DNA from: an uncultured Bacteriovoracaceae bacterium
GTDB taxonomy: Bacteria > Bdellovibrionota > Bacteriovoracia > Bacteriovoracales > Bacteriovoracaceae
DNA length: 64,000 bases
Reading direction: 5' to 3'
NCBI GenBank assembly: GCA_950054155.1
Contig: CATLOT010000011.1
Span: forward strand, 1-64,000
Below the pieces are notes generated by a model. It did no database searches. It saw only the letters and a program-made list of their open reading frames with translations, and was not told the DNA's origin. The translations under genes were made by a program, and so were the position numbers. Position 1 is the stretch's first letter; each line of letters opens with the position of its first letter. This document shows, piece by piece, positions 17,233 to 25,498 of this stretch.

Positions 17233-17393
17233 GAAATTATCCTTTTTTAATTTACTAAACTCATAAGTTTATCGGAAAACAACCAAAAAAAATTGACTCA
17301 AAAAATCACTATTTTTTGTTATTTCTTCATCACATTTTTAAATATTGCCTTTCTTTTGAGGCACGATTTTTGGCGAATTTTCTTAATAAATTA

Positions 17394-17406
17394 TCTAAGT
17401 CCCTAA
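17394..17406. repeat. 13-base motif shared by two promoter regions (copy 1)
   Basis: TCTAAGTCCCTAA lies 115 bases before the fliA start; the identical 13-mer is at 21336-21348 before the FecR gene. The meaning is unknown. This 288-base gap also holds GCCGATGA (17429-17436), like a sigma28 -10 box but without a correctly spaced TAAA, and a perfect TATAAT (17455-17460) without a visible -35. Confidence 0.3.
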
Positions 17407-17520
17407 TAAGTCGTTCTTCTTATTTTAGGCCGATGAGAATAGTCGGTTAAAGCCTATAATGGGGTCTGTGGAGAAAACGCCGACAATCACAGGCACCAGC
17501 TCAGTAAGTGAGGAGAATTT

Positions 17521-18279
17521 ATGACAGCGAAAATTGTGCAGTTCAAGCCTAGCCAGTTAAGCAAGCGTGAAAAGGACAAGCTTATCCTTAGTTATATGAA
17601 TGTTGTAAAAATCATCGCAAAGAAGATTTTTATTAAATTACCTGCAAGCTATGAGCTGGATGATTTAATTTCGGTAGGAACGATTGGTTTAATGGATGCC
17701 ATTGATAAGTATGATCCCGCCCAAGAGGTTAAGTTTAAAACCTATGCAGAGTATCGTATTAGAGGACAAATATTAGACGAGCTGAGAGCCCTCGATTGGG
17801 CCTCAAGGGCTACAAGAGATAAAATCAAAGCGGTCGAAAAAGTTAATCATGATTTGAAGAATGAGTTAGGTCGGGAAGTGACAGAGTCTGAACTTTGTTC
17901 AGCGCTTAAGCTTAAGAAGAAAGACTACTTCAAGCTTATGCAAAGAATTCAACCTGTTCAAACCTATAGCTTATCACCAGTTTCTTCAGGAGAATCAGCA
18001 CTGCCAGGTCTTCAACTTGCGTTAACAGATCAAAGCGAAGAGACGAATCCTTATCACTGTGCTGAGCAGAGTAATATGAAAGAGGTGCTTAAAACGAGAA
18101 TTCAAGACCTTCCAGAAAACGAAGGAAAAGTTTTAAGCCTCTATTATTTTGAAGAAAAGACGATGAAAGAGATTAGTCAAATTCTTGAGGTCACGGAGAG
18201 TAGGGTTAGCCAACTCCATCAGACATCAATCGTAAGGCTTAAAAAGAGAGTACGCACTCAAGACCTTAGTGCAGCTTAG
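17521..18279 (+). CDS. fliA: FliA-type RNA polymerase sigma factor (sigma28 family)
   Basis: 252 aa. Region 2 is seen in YELDDLISVGTIGLMDAIDKYDPAQEVKFKTYAEYRIRGQILDELRALDWASRATRD, the hallmark of FliA/WhiG sigma factors. Region 3 follows (ELGREVTESELCSAL), and region 4 is LPENEGKVLSLYYFEEKTMKEISQILEVTESRVSQLH. It directs transcription of flagellar or related late genes. AGGAG precedes the start. It stands alone here without flagellar neighbours. The stop overlaps the convergent CBS gene by four bases (TTAG). Confidence 0.88.
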   Translation: MTAKIVQFKPSQLSKREKDKLILSYMNVVKIIAKKIFIKLPASYELDDLISVGTIGLMDAIDKYDPAQEVKFKTYAEYRIRGQILDELRALDWASRATRDKIKAVEKVNHDLKNELGREVTESELCSALKLKKKDYFKLMQRIQPVQTYSLSPVSSGESALPGLQLALTDQSEETNPYHCAEQSNMKEVLKTRIQDLPENEGKVLSLYYFEEKTMKEISQILEVTESRVSQLHQTSIVRLKKRVRTQDLSAA

Positions 18280-18908
18280 ACATAGTTTTCGTAGGGCATA
18301 CTACGCACGAGGCATTCAAGAAGATCTGTCTTCGTAATTATTCCAACAAGGTGCTCTTCTTCATTAACAAGAGGAAGGGCGCTAATTTCATTTTCTATCA
18401 TCATTCGAGCAATCATTTTAATTTCTGTCGTGTCTCTCGCAATGAGAACTTCTTTACTCATATGCCTTTCGAGTCGATTGCTTGGACGCTCTCTTAAAAG
18501 ATCTCGATCCGAGACAATCCCACAAATAATGCCATTCTCGCCAATGAGGGGGAGGTGATGAATTTGGTACTTTTCCATGAGTTCGATTGCTTTTTCAACT
18601 CGGTCTTGTGGCGTAAGTGTAACCACTGGGCTTGAACAGACATCACGAGCGTGCAGTAGCTTTGTGTGGCGCTTTGATTGTTCTTTCTGTTGGAGATAGG
18701 ACTTAATGGCTTGGGTTTTATCCCTTGTCTTGTCCTTAGACTTTTCTTTGGAAAAGGGATTCTCAGGTGAAGACTCTTCTTTTTCAAGAACATCTTCAAA
18801 GTGAACTTTATTATCGAGGTCCCGGTCGTCGACACTATTCACGCGTCTTGCCTGACTGGGCCTTTTGAAATCTTGAATTTTTCCATTGCGTGAAATCAAG
18901 AGCGCCAT
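18276..18908 (-). CDS. Tandem CBS-domain protein
   Basis: 210 aa from the ATG at 18908, which has AGAGG at proper distance; the longer frame to 18980 adds 24 residues without support. The N-terminal 80 residues are charged and probably disordered (many Lys/Glu/Asp). Two CBS domains follow at ~88-140 (SSPVVTLTPQDRVEKAIELMEKYQIHHLPLIGENG...GIVSDRDLL) and ~148-203 (ISALPLVNEEEHLVGIITKTDLL). CBS pairs sense adenine nucleotides; no catalytic domain is attached. Confidence 0.85.
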   Translation of the reverse strand: MALLISRNGKIQDFKRPSQARRVNSVDDRDLDNKVHFEDVLEKEESSPENPFSKEKSKDKTRDKTQAIKSYLQQKEQSKRHTKLLHARDVCSSPVVTLTPQDRVEKAIELMEKYQIHHLPLIGENGIICGIVSDRDLLRERPSNRLERHMSKEVLIARDTTEIKMIARMMIENEISALPLVNEEEHLVGIITKTDLLECLVRSMPYENYV

Positions 18909-19054
18909 AAATACCTCTACTTTATATTCTATCAAATTTTGGGAGGACACTTGGTCAAGAGGAAAATAAGTCCGATTCACGCTAAGAGGACTTGATTTAA
19001 GGTCTTTGCTATTTTTATTGAGGAGAGAAGGAGTTTCTAAACTTAGGACTTATT

Positions 19055-20062
19055 ATGAAGACTATTACCATTATTTTTTCTTTCCTTTCTATTTCAAGTC
19101 ACGCTGGTCTTTTTCAAATTGTGAATCGAACAGGAACTTGTCAGAGTGCATGTGACTTTCTTGAGAATGAGGTTAACGATAATCTTCCTGATGCAGACGC
19201 TTCAAATTACCTCAAGGGGATGGCCAATAGTTCAGTCACTTCACAAAAAGGTCTTGGCGCGAGTTATGGATCAAATATTGAATTTATCGAAGTCGGCTTC
19301 ACTGGTGGACTAGGTGCTGATTTAGGAGACAATTCAACAAGTGATCTCGTTAAAGGAGATGTCGATTACGATCAAATTCGTGGTGTTGGCTTTGGTGGGG
19401 CCGTCAGTTTAGGCTTAAAGGGAAGTCTCTTTGGCAATAAGCTAGGACCACTTGATATGAAGAGAACAAGTTTCTATGGCTACTTCTTAGATATTGATCC
19501 GCCAGATCTTGATGATATCAAAGGAAAAACAACTTCTTTTGGCCTTCATATTCAGTACAAACTCATTCCTCAAATAACATTAGGGCCAGGTCTTTTAAGT
19601 TGGGGAGGAGTTGATGTGACAACTGGTCTAGAGAGGGCATCAATGCGTCTTAACTTTGTTAAGGGGATAACAGAGAGTGCTTCAAGCGGAGGGGCAAGTG
19701 CTTCATTTGATGGTACTGCTACGGTAGGTGCTGATGTCACCACTTATACAATTCCCCTTGAGGTGAGCACTAATGTAAGCTTGCTTCATGTTTTCACTCT
19801 CTTTGGTGGAATGGGAGCAGACCTCTCCTTTGGTAAAGCTGAAAGCATTGCTAACCTCACCGGTAATGTGACAGTGAGTGGGGGAGGAACAGGTGAGGGG
19901 AATCTTGATCTAGGTCAGGAGGAGTCACCAGATGTGCTTAGCTTGCGAGGCTTTATGGGACTTCAATTAAACTTTACCGCTCTTAATACCTTCTTACTTG
20001 TTAACAAGGGCTTCACCAACGACACGTTAGGCTTGAGTTTAGGGATTCGCTTGGCCTTTTAA
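19055..20062 (+). CDS. Exported glycine-rich protein, probable outer-membrane beta-barrel
   Basis: 335 aa with a signal peptide (MKTITIIFSFLSISSHAG). The body is rich in Gly, Ser and Thr with alternating hydrophobic residues, and the last strand ends RLAF, a C-terminal Phe as in many outer-membrane barrels. One cysteine pair sits near the mature N-terminus (GTCQSACDF). No family recognised. Ends seven bases from the convergent response-regulator gene. Confidence 0.65.
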   Translation: MKTITIIFSFLSISSHAGLFQIVNRTGTCQSACDFLENEVNDNLPDADASNYLKGMANSSVTSQKGLGASYGSNIEFIEVGFTGGLGADLGDNSTSDLVKGDVDYDQIRGVGFGGAVSLGLKGSLFGNKLGPLDMKRTSFYGYFLDIDPPDLDDIKGKTTSFGLHIQYKLIPQITLGPGLLSWGGVDVTTGLERASMRLNFVKGITESASSGGASASFDGTATVGADVTTYTIPLEVSTNVSLLHVFTLFGGMGADLSFGKAESIANLTGNVTVSGGGTGEGNLDLGQEESPDVLSLRGFMGLQLNFTALNTFLLVNKGFTNDTLGLSLGIRLAF

Positions 20063-20069
20063 GGAAGTA

Positions 20070-20456
20070 CTAGGACTTGAGAAGGGGGACGATAACCTCA
20101 AGGAGTTCATCCTTTGAGAAAGGCTTAAGGATTCCCGCATCAGCACCTTTATCAAGGGCGGTATCAACAGCAACGCCAGCAAAAATATCACCTGAAGCGC
20201 CACCACCAGAGAATACAAGAATTTTGACTTGGGGAAACTTATCACGAATATGTTGAGCAAGATCAATTCCATTGATCTCTGGCATGATGATATCCGTAAC
20301 AACAAGATCGATTTCTTCGGAGGCAATGAGTTCAATAGCTTCATTAGGATTATTAGAAGCGAGGGTTTTGACAGCGACCAGATCCTCTAAGTAGCCTTCA
20401 ATAACTTCACTGACGTTAGGATCATCATCAATAATAAGAACTTTCTTTTCACTCAT
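20070..20456 (-). CDS. Single-domain response regulator (CheY-like)
   Basis: 128 aa, receiver domain only: acidic pair IIDDDPNV, phosphoacceptor VVTDIIMPEING, Ser switch LVFSGGGASG and conserved Lys ILKPFSKDEL. It lacks an output domain, so it signals by protein binding. No histidine kinase is nearby. Nine bases downstream of the ribbon-helix-helix gene, so probably one operon. Confidence 0.92.
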   Translation of the reverse strand: MSEKKVLIIDDDPNVSEVIEGYLEDLVAVKTLASNNPNEAIELIASEEIDLVVTDIIMPEINGIDLAQHIRDKFPQVKILVFSGGGASGDIFAGVAVDTALDKGADAGILKPFSKDELLEVIVPLLKS

Positions 20457-20465
20457 AATTTACAC

Positions 20466-20756
20466 CTACAAAGACTTATGAATATCCATCATATAATCAA
20501 TTTTTTCTTTGAGAAGGCTTTTTAAACTATCTCGCAAATATTTTTCGAGATCCTCATCACTACTGGCCGTATTGCTGATGATTGTATCATAAATATCTTT
20601 TGTTTCCTGAGAAACGCTTATCGTGATTTTGTACTCTGAGAGGTAGTCGTCAAGGAGGTCGCGAAAGAGGCCACTGGCGTTTAATCCCTTGTCTGTAAGG
20701 GTCTTATGTTGATCCTCTCGAATCATAAGGCTCACTCTTTTGAGGGACTGTTTCAT
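20466..20756 (-). CDS. Ribbon-helix-helix-like DNA-binding protein, possibly two units in tandem
   Basis: 96 aa. The first half reads as an RHH unit: strand KRVSLMIRED, helix QHKTLTDKG and helix NASGLFRDLLDDYLSEY. The second half repeats the pattern (ITISVSQETKDIYDTIISN...DEDLEKYLRDSLKSLLKE), suggesting a duplicated domain. It is upstream of the response-regulator gene in the same direction. Two palindromic ATACATA/AGTATGT elements in the divergent spacer toward the pspC gene may be its targets. Family assignment is by pattern only. Confidence 0.6.
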   Translation of the reverse strand: MKQSLKRVSLMIREDQHKTLTDKGLNASGLFRDLLDDYLSEYKITISVSQETKDIYDTIISNTASSDEDLEKYLRDSLKSLLKEKIDYMMDIHKSL

Positions 20757-20846
20757 TTTATTCTCCTAGAAATACATTAAATAAGTAATTGATTTTATTA
20801 TTTTTGTCAAAACAATAAGCGCTAATATGTAAAAACATCTTGAAGT

Positions 20847-20881
20847 ACATACTCGTATATAATAGTATGTATAAATACATA
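20847..20881. promoter_or_regulatory. Two overlapping palindromes between the RHH and PspC genes
   Basis: ACATACT (20847-20853) and AGTATGT (20864-20870) are inverted arms around a TATAAT (20858-20863); TATGTAT-AA-ATACATA (20866-20881) is a second perfect palindrome. They lie just upstream of the pspC gene and look like operators overlapping a -10 region. No convincing -35 is visible. Binding by the divergent RHH protein is inferred. Confidence 0.5.
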
Positions 20882-20901
20882 TATCAACCCAAGGAGTTAT
20901 G

Positions 20902-21294
20902 ATGACATATGTACAAAAGCGCACACCTCGCTTCACACGTTCTCAAGATGGCGTTATTTCAGGTGTCTGTTCTGGTATTGCCAATCAATTGGGAATGGAT
21001 CCAGGTGTGGTGAGATTGCTTTGGTTGCTCTCTGTTTTGGTTTTTGGAACAGGGATTCTTCTCTATGCCTTCTTGGCAGTTATGCTTCCAAGAGAAGATA
21101 GAGTGGCTGAATATGAAAAGCCGAAGTTCTTAGGCGTGTGTAGCCGCATTGGTGCCAATTATGGCCACGAGGTGGCACTTATTAGGATGGTCTTTGTTCT
21201 GAGCTTCTTCCTCTCTGGTGGGCTAACATTTCTCTTCTACATTGGTCTTTGGCTTTTTCTTCCTGAAAATTCCAAATGCCAATTCTATAGCTAA
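20902..21294 (+). CDS. PspC-domain membrane protein with two PspC units
   Basis: 130 aa; the ATG at 20902 is five bases after AAGGAG, while an adjacent ATG at 20899 is too close. Two consecutive PspC-like units: FTRSQDGVISGVCSGIANQLGMDPGVVRLLWLL with a transmembrane segment ending LPRED, then PKFLGVCSRIGANYGHEVALIRMVFVL with another ending LFLPEN. PspC proteins act in envelope-stress control; no pspA or pspF is seen here. A terminator follows. Confidence 0.85.
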   Translation: MTYVQKRTPRFTRSQDGVISGVCSGIANQLGMDPGVVRLLWLLSVLVFGTGILLYAFLAVMLPREDRVAEYEKPKFLGVCSRIGANYGHEVALIRMVFVLSFFLSGGLTFLFYIGLWLFLPENSKCQFYS

Positions 21295-21310
21295 TTTCGC
21301 CATTTGTTTG

Positions 21311-21340
21311 GGCCAGGTTTTAGCCTGGCCTCTCTTCTAA
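21311..21340 (+). terminator. Terminator after the PspC gene
   Basis: GGCCAGG and CCTGGCC form a seven-base-pair stem with a six-base loop, followed by the pyrimidine tract TCTCTTCT, 16 bases after the stop codon. Confidence 0.7.
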
Positions 21341-21348
21341 GTCCCTAA
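21336..21348. repeat. 13-base motif shared by two promoter regions (copy 2)
   Basis: TCTAAGTCCCTAA, identical to 17394-17406 before fliA, lies 108 bases before the FecR gene start, overlapping the tail of the pspC terminator. Similar distance from both start codons; meaning unknown. Confidence 0.3.
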
Positions 21349-21456
21349 AAAGAGTGAACTCTTGGTGGGATAACTTTTCCTTTCTAAAATTAAAGAGGCG
21401 CTTTAAATAAGATCTTTTAAGGTAATGCCGTAAAGTCCATTGAGAAGAGGACTTCA

Positions 21457-22755
21457 ATGAAAAGACTACTTTTAAGCCTATACCTTATAACTTCACTTTC
21501 ATCTCTTGCGAATGAGGTGGCCAAGGTCATTATCCTCAAGGGAAATGTCGCCGCCTATGTGGAGAACTCTGAAAAGCCGCGAAAATTGAAAAGAGGAGAC
21601 TGGGTCTCAGAAGGTGAGATTATAAAGTGCGCTGGTAAGAGCTTTGCGAAGCTTCTCTTTATCGATAAGTCACAGATTAATATTTCGCCAAATTCAGAAA
21701 TGGTCATAAAGGAATTTCCTCGCAAAAAAGCAGGAATAATTAATCTTATTAAAGGAAAGGTGAGGGCAAAGGTTACAAAGAACTATATGGATATTAATCC
21801 CTCAGGCTCTAAGCTTTTTATAAAAACTCGTACAGCGGCCATGGGTGTCCGTGGAACAGATTTTCAAGTGATTTTTAATCCTAAAAATGATGTGACGTCT
21901 CTTTTGACCTTCGAAGGTGCCGTCGCAATGGCAAAGCTTAATGGCAATATCCCTAATGACCAAAGGAACCTTGATAATCTTCTCAATAATAGAGAAGCTG
22001 TTCTTGTTCGCGCTGGTCAATTCTCGGGCTCAATGCCTAGTAGAGGTCGTGTTTCCCTTCCTGTTAAAATTTCACCCACTCAACTGGAGTCACTTAAAAA
22101 TAGTGATGATCAAGTGAGTTCTGGAAAAACGAAGAAGGTTGAAAAAAAGAGTAAGGTGGTGCGCTCAATTGTTCCCAAAGGTCTTGACCCTAAGAAGGTC
22201 GCCGAAGTTGGTCAGGAGATCGTTAAAAAGACGATTGGCGTAAACTCTTCAACCGAAGTAAAGACTGATAGAGGGAATCGGCCGCCAGCTGAGGGATTTA
22301 GCAACAAGAGAACGGGTGAGTTTGCTCCTCCTGCTGGAGGTTATGTTGATCAAAAGACTGGTCTTTATGTCCCCCCTGTTGAAGGGAGTACTTATGATGC
22401 TAATGCTGAAGTTTATATCCCACCTCCAGAAGTTGGAAGTGTTGATGTTGAAACGGGAGAATATGTTCCACCAGAGGGCTATAAATTGACAGACTCTGGT
22501 GAATTAACAAAAGAAGTGGACACTTCAAGGGGACCTGCGAGTGTCGGCACTACTAATGAAAGTAAGATCAATGTAATTACGGCAGCTGAAACTGGCGTGA
22601 GTGGTGGAGCAGAGGCGGCGGATGGTCCTAGTGGTGATACTCAAAAGAGGCTGATTAATAACTTTCAGCAAGAAACACTACAAGACTTTAATAATCCTAC
22701 AGAGAAAAAAGTTCGCACAGGAAATCCCAACGTAAAGATACGTCTCAGACGCTAA
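21457..22755 (+). CDS. FecR-domain protein with C-terminal proline-rich repeats (cassette 1)
   Basis: 432 aa with a signal peptide (MKRLLLSLYLITSLSSLA). A FecR-like domain spans ~25-155: GNVAAYVENSEKPRKLKRGDWVSEGEIIKC, INISPNSEMVIKEF, NLIKGKVRAKV, IKTRTAAMGVRGTDFQV. Residues ~270-345 hold about four 16-residue repeats of the form PPxxGxxDxxTGxYxP. The C-terminal fifth is polar and Gly/Asn-rich. The same repeats occur in the gene cut off at the right edge of the window, and both are followed by paralogous TPR/barrel genes. Likely periplasmic; partner unknown. Confidence 0.85.
   Translation: MKRLLLSLYLITSLSSLANEVAKVIILKGNVAAYVENSEKPRKLKRGDWVSEGEIIKCAGKSFAKLLFIDKSQINISPNSEMVIKEFPRKKAGIINLIKGKVRAKVTKNYMDINPSGSKLFIKTRTAAMGVRGTDFQVIFNPKNDVTSLLTFEGAVAMAKLNGNIPNDQRNLDNLLNNREAVLVRAGQFSGSMPSRGRVSLPVKISPTQLESLKNSDDQVSSGKTKKVEKKSKVVRSIVPKGLDPKKVAEVGQEIVKKTIGVNSSTEVKTDRGNRPPAEGFSNKRTGEFAPPAGGYVDQKTGLYVPPVEGSTYDANAEVYIPPPEVGSVDVETGEYVPPEGYKLTDSGELTKEVDTSRGPASVGTTNESKINVITAAETGVSGGAEAADGPSGDTQKRLINNFQQETLQDFNNPTEKKVRTGNPNVKIRLRR
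22270..22490 (+). repeat. Coding repeat: ~48-base units encoding a 16-residue proline-rich motif (cassette 1)
   Basis: Successive units in the FecR protein contain EGFSNKRTGEFA, GGYVDQKTGLYVP, GSTYDANAEVYIP and GSVDVETGEYVP, each introduced by PP or a Pro/Ala/Gly group. The DNA units have diverged but the protein spacing of about 16 residues is kept. The final unit runs into a YKLTDSGEL tail. Confidence 0.65.
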
Positions 22756-22797
22756 GATGTGTTATTATAAGAAAAACTGACCATGGATGGTTTTTCT

Positions 22798-24390
22798 ATG
22801 CTGAGACTCTCAAAGTCCCAAAACTTTTTTATTATACTCTCATTTTTAACATGTCTGTCTTCTTTCGCTCGGGTTGATTTGAGTGAATTCTATAAGCACT
22901 TTAAGAAAGGGGAGTATCTTAAGGCTCAGGATATCATAGGGAGAATTCCTTATGATGAAGCCTTTGAGGGGACACGTTATTATCTTCTAGCGATTACCTT
23001 TAAGTATTTACAGCGACACGATCTCGCTGTTCCCAATTTTAAAAAAGCGATTCAATTAGGGAAGAAATCAGAGGATCTCTTCTTTGAGTATGGACAGTCT
23101 CTCTTTGCTATCAATGAGCTTGAAGCTGCGAGAAGAGCTTTTCGTATCTCTTATAAGGCGCAATTTAAAGAAGCCTATTCTCTCTATTACATCGCCCATA
23201 TTAGTGAAATTTTAGAGGATCACAATAAAGTAAAAAGTAATTATGCGAAGATCTTAAAGAATCCCGAAGCTGAGCCTGAAATTAAACAAGTGGCTTACTT
23301 AAGATTGGCAGAGCTTATTTACGAGCAAACAAAGAACAAATTCTACGCGGAAAACTATATCGCCGACTATGTTGTCCCGCTACTCAATAGAGGTCTCGCT
23401 ATTGACCCCGAGAGTGACAATGGAAAAGAAATTCAATCTCGCTACGATGAAATTCTTCTAAAGCAAAATATGCACCCTTTGCTCCTTGAAAATGGTCGGC
23501 TGCTCTCAAGACAAGGGGATAATCTTTTTTTCACTCAGAGTTTTGAGTACGACAATAATGTTACTCTAGAATCCGATTCTCCCTCTCAAACAAATACGGC
23601 CACTGATATAGCAAGTTGGTATAGCCGCTCAGACTTTTTTTACAGTAAAAGGTTTGTCGGAGGTAAGCACTATGTCTTCACTCCTGAGCTAAGGCTTACC
23701 CATACTCACTATTTTAATCGAGATAATAGTCAAATCTTTCAAAACGACTCCTATTCAATAGCTCCCGCTCTTAGAGGGTCTTATAACTTTTCATGGAATA
23801 AAAAGAGAGCAGAGCTTCTCTTTGAATTAGACTACAATTATACGGCCAGAGATATCTATGGCATTGAAGAGAGAAAGTTCTATGGACGCTCAACCATCTA
23901 TTCTCTTGGTCTTCGAAGAAAGTTCTTCGACAAAGGGGATACGACTATTAAACTTAGGAGTCGAAATCTCTCAAGTTATCTCGAGGAACTCTCTGGAAAG
24001 ACGACAACGCTCTATGCTGATCAATTATGGATCCGTGAAAATGGTCATATCGTCATTGGCCTAGCTATTTATGATATGTATCGTCCCAATAGTGAGAGTC
24101 TTAGCACTAACTCTCTTCTTTTAAGGACAGACTATTTAATGCCTCAGTTTTGGCAAGGTCTTGATCTTAACTTATCGGGGAGTATCAACTTTCTCGACAC
24201 CATGGAGCAAGCCGACACCCGAGGAACTGAGAAAACCTACGGACTTGAAGTGAGGCTTCAAAAGCGTTGGAATAAGAAATGGAGGTTTGGAGTGGGGTAT
24301 AACTACGCTAAGAACACCTCTCTTGATGAGGAGAATTTTAGCTATACCCGATCACTTTGGTCGCTTGAGGCGCGCTATTCCTTTTACTAG
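22798..24390 (+). CDS. Exported TPR protein with C-terminal beta-barrel-like domain (cassette 1)
   Basis: 530 aa from the ATG at 22798, where GGATGG lies seven bases upstream and a signal peptide (MLRLSKSQNFFIILSFLTCLSSFA) begins directly; an ATG at 22783 is an alternative. Residues ~30-215 are TPR-like helices (RYYLLAITFKYLQRHDLAVPNFKKAIQLG, FEYGQSLFAINELEAARRAF). Residues ~240-530 consist of alternating aromatic/hydrophobic strands ending SLEARYSFY, a C-terminal aromatic typical of outer-membrane barrels. It is clearly paralogous to the gene at 61684-63300: EYGQ(S/A)L(F/Y)AxNEL, SLYY(I/M)AHIS and TRGTEKT recur. Likely acts with the FecR protein 42 bases upstream. Confidence 0.8.
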   Translation: MLRLSKSQNFFIILSFLTCLSSFARVDLSEFYKHFKKGEYLKAQDIIGRIPYDEAFEGTRYYLLAITFKYLQRHDLAVPNFKKAIQLGKKSEDLFFEYGQSLFAINELEAARRAFRISYKAQFKEAYSLYYIAHISEILEDHNKVKSNYAKILKNPEAEPEIKQVAYLRLAELIYEQTKNKFYAENYIADYVVPLLNRGLAIDPESDNGKEIQSRYDEILLKQNMHPLLLENGRLLSRQGDNLFFTQSFEYDNNVTLESDSPSQTNTATDIASWYSRSDFFYSKRFVGGKHYVFTPELRLTHTHYFNRDNSQIFQNDSYSIAPALRGSYNFSWNKKRAELLFELDYNYTARDIYGIEERKFYGRSTIYSLGLRRKFFDKGDTTIKLRSRNLSSYLEELSGKTTTLYADQLWIRENGHIVIGLAIYDMYRPNSESLSTNSLLLRTDYLMPQFWQGLDLNLSGSINFLDTMEQADTRGTEKTYGLEVRLQKRWNKKWRFGVGYNYAKNTSLDEENFSYTRSLWSLEARYSFY

Positions 24391-24480
24391 TTTCAGGTGT
24401 TTAGAGTATCTCTTAAGTTTTTTCGTAAGATTCCGTTAAGTTACTAGAATTGCTGAATTTTATTGAGAAGGAAAAGGCAT

Positions 24481-25494
24481 ATGAATTCTGAGAAATGGTA
24501 CTTATACGATCCCGAAACAGAAGAAAAAATCGAGCTCTCATTTGAAAAAGAGTTTGTTGTCGGTAGGGCCAAATCAAATGACCTCCCTATTTCAGATCAA
24601 TCCATTTCGTCACGTCATGCAAAAATCCTTCTGAAAGAGAAGAATCTCTGGATCGTTGATCTCAACAGCTTTAATTCAACATATCTTAACGGCAAAGAAA
24701 TTGAAGGGGAGAAGGAATATAAGTTAAAACCTCGAGATGTTATCCAGTTTGGAGACAAGGTTTATTATTTTTCTTCAACAGAGGCGAACCAAGCCTTTCT
24801 TGATCTTCCTAGCTTAACGGGCTCTTTTAATTTAACAATTAATGATACTCAAGATGTGGTTCTTCATAATTATGATGAGCCTGTGATCAATCTTGAAAGT
24901 AAGAAGAAGACTTTTTCTTTAAAAGGACTAAGAAAACAAAAAGAAGAACTCGATACTCTGAAACAGCAACTTAAAGAAGCTGAAAATGGTGTCAAAAATA
25001 GAGAAAAGACGCGTAAGAAGGCAGGAATAAAAGCTAAAGAACTTGAAGAATTTAACTCTTATTTAAAGGCTAAGAACTATCAGTCAGAAAGCGCAGTAAA
25101 AGCGACGATGGATAGTATTTTAGAGGTTAATGAAAGGTTAGAGCGTGACAAAGATAAAATTGGCTTAGAGATAAAGAAACTCGAAGAGCAAATCCTAGCC
25201 TTTAAAAATGAGATCAAAGAACTTGATAAGACTGAAGAAACCAATAAAGCGATTATGAGTGAATTAAAAAATGATATTGAAATCATTAAGGGAAGAGACT
25301 CCCTCGAAGAGGAGCTTTCTGTTCTATATCGCAAAATTCGTAGCTGGGAAAAAGAAGATATTACTCAGCAGATCACCATGATTAAAGTCTTAATCGAAGA
25401 GAAAGAGGTTGAATTTAAGAAAGTTCAAAAAGAATATGCCGATTCTCGATTTGGCGATAATTCAAAGCTATTTGGTGGAAAGAAAGTAGGTTAG
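24481..25494 (+). CDS. FHA-domain protein with long coiled coil (cassette 1)
   Basis: 337 aa from the ATG at 24481, preceded by a GAAGGAAAAGG stretch. The FHA domain at ~15-95 has all signature residues: VGRAKSND, SISSRHAKI and NSFNSTYLNGKEI, predicting phosphothreonine-peptide binding. From ~150 to 330 the protein is charged heptad-rich coiled coil (KQKEELDTLKQQLKEAENGVKNR...). No transmembrane segment, so probably cytosolic. It follows the TPR/barrel gene by 90 bases; this position is occupied in cassette 2 by a cyclase. Ends four bases from the convergent hydrolase gene. Confidence 0.88.
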   Translation: MNSEKWYLYDPETEEKIELSFEKEFVVGRAKSNDLPISDQSISSRHAKILLKEKNLWIVDLNSFNSTYLNGKEIEGEKEYKLKPRDVIQFGDKVYYFSSTEANQAFLDLPSLTGSFNLTINDTQDVVLHNYDEPVINLESKKKTFSLKGLRKQKEELDTLKQQLKEAENGVKNREKTRKKAGIKAKELEEFNSYLKAKNYQSESAVKATMDSILEVNERLERDKDKIGLEIKKLEEQILAFKNEIKELDKTEETNKAIMSELKNDIEIIKGRDSLEEELSVLYRKIRSWEKEDITQQITMIKVLIEEKEVEFKKVQKEYADSRFGDNSKLFGGKKVG

Positions 25495-25498
25495 ACTC

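Noticed and set aside
17407-17436. Sigma28 promoter (TAAG...GCCGATGA) upstream of fliA
   Set aside because: The GCCGATGA half is good, but the spacing to the TAAG is three bases too long, so it is mentioned but not called as a promoter.
22772-22781. AAACTGACC-like bases just before the cassette 1 TPR gene
   Set aside because: Only nine bases match the repeat end; no mirrored end or internal similarity follows.
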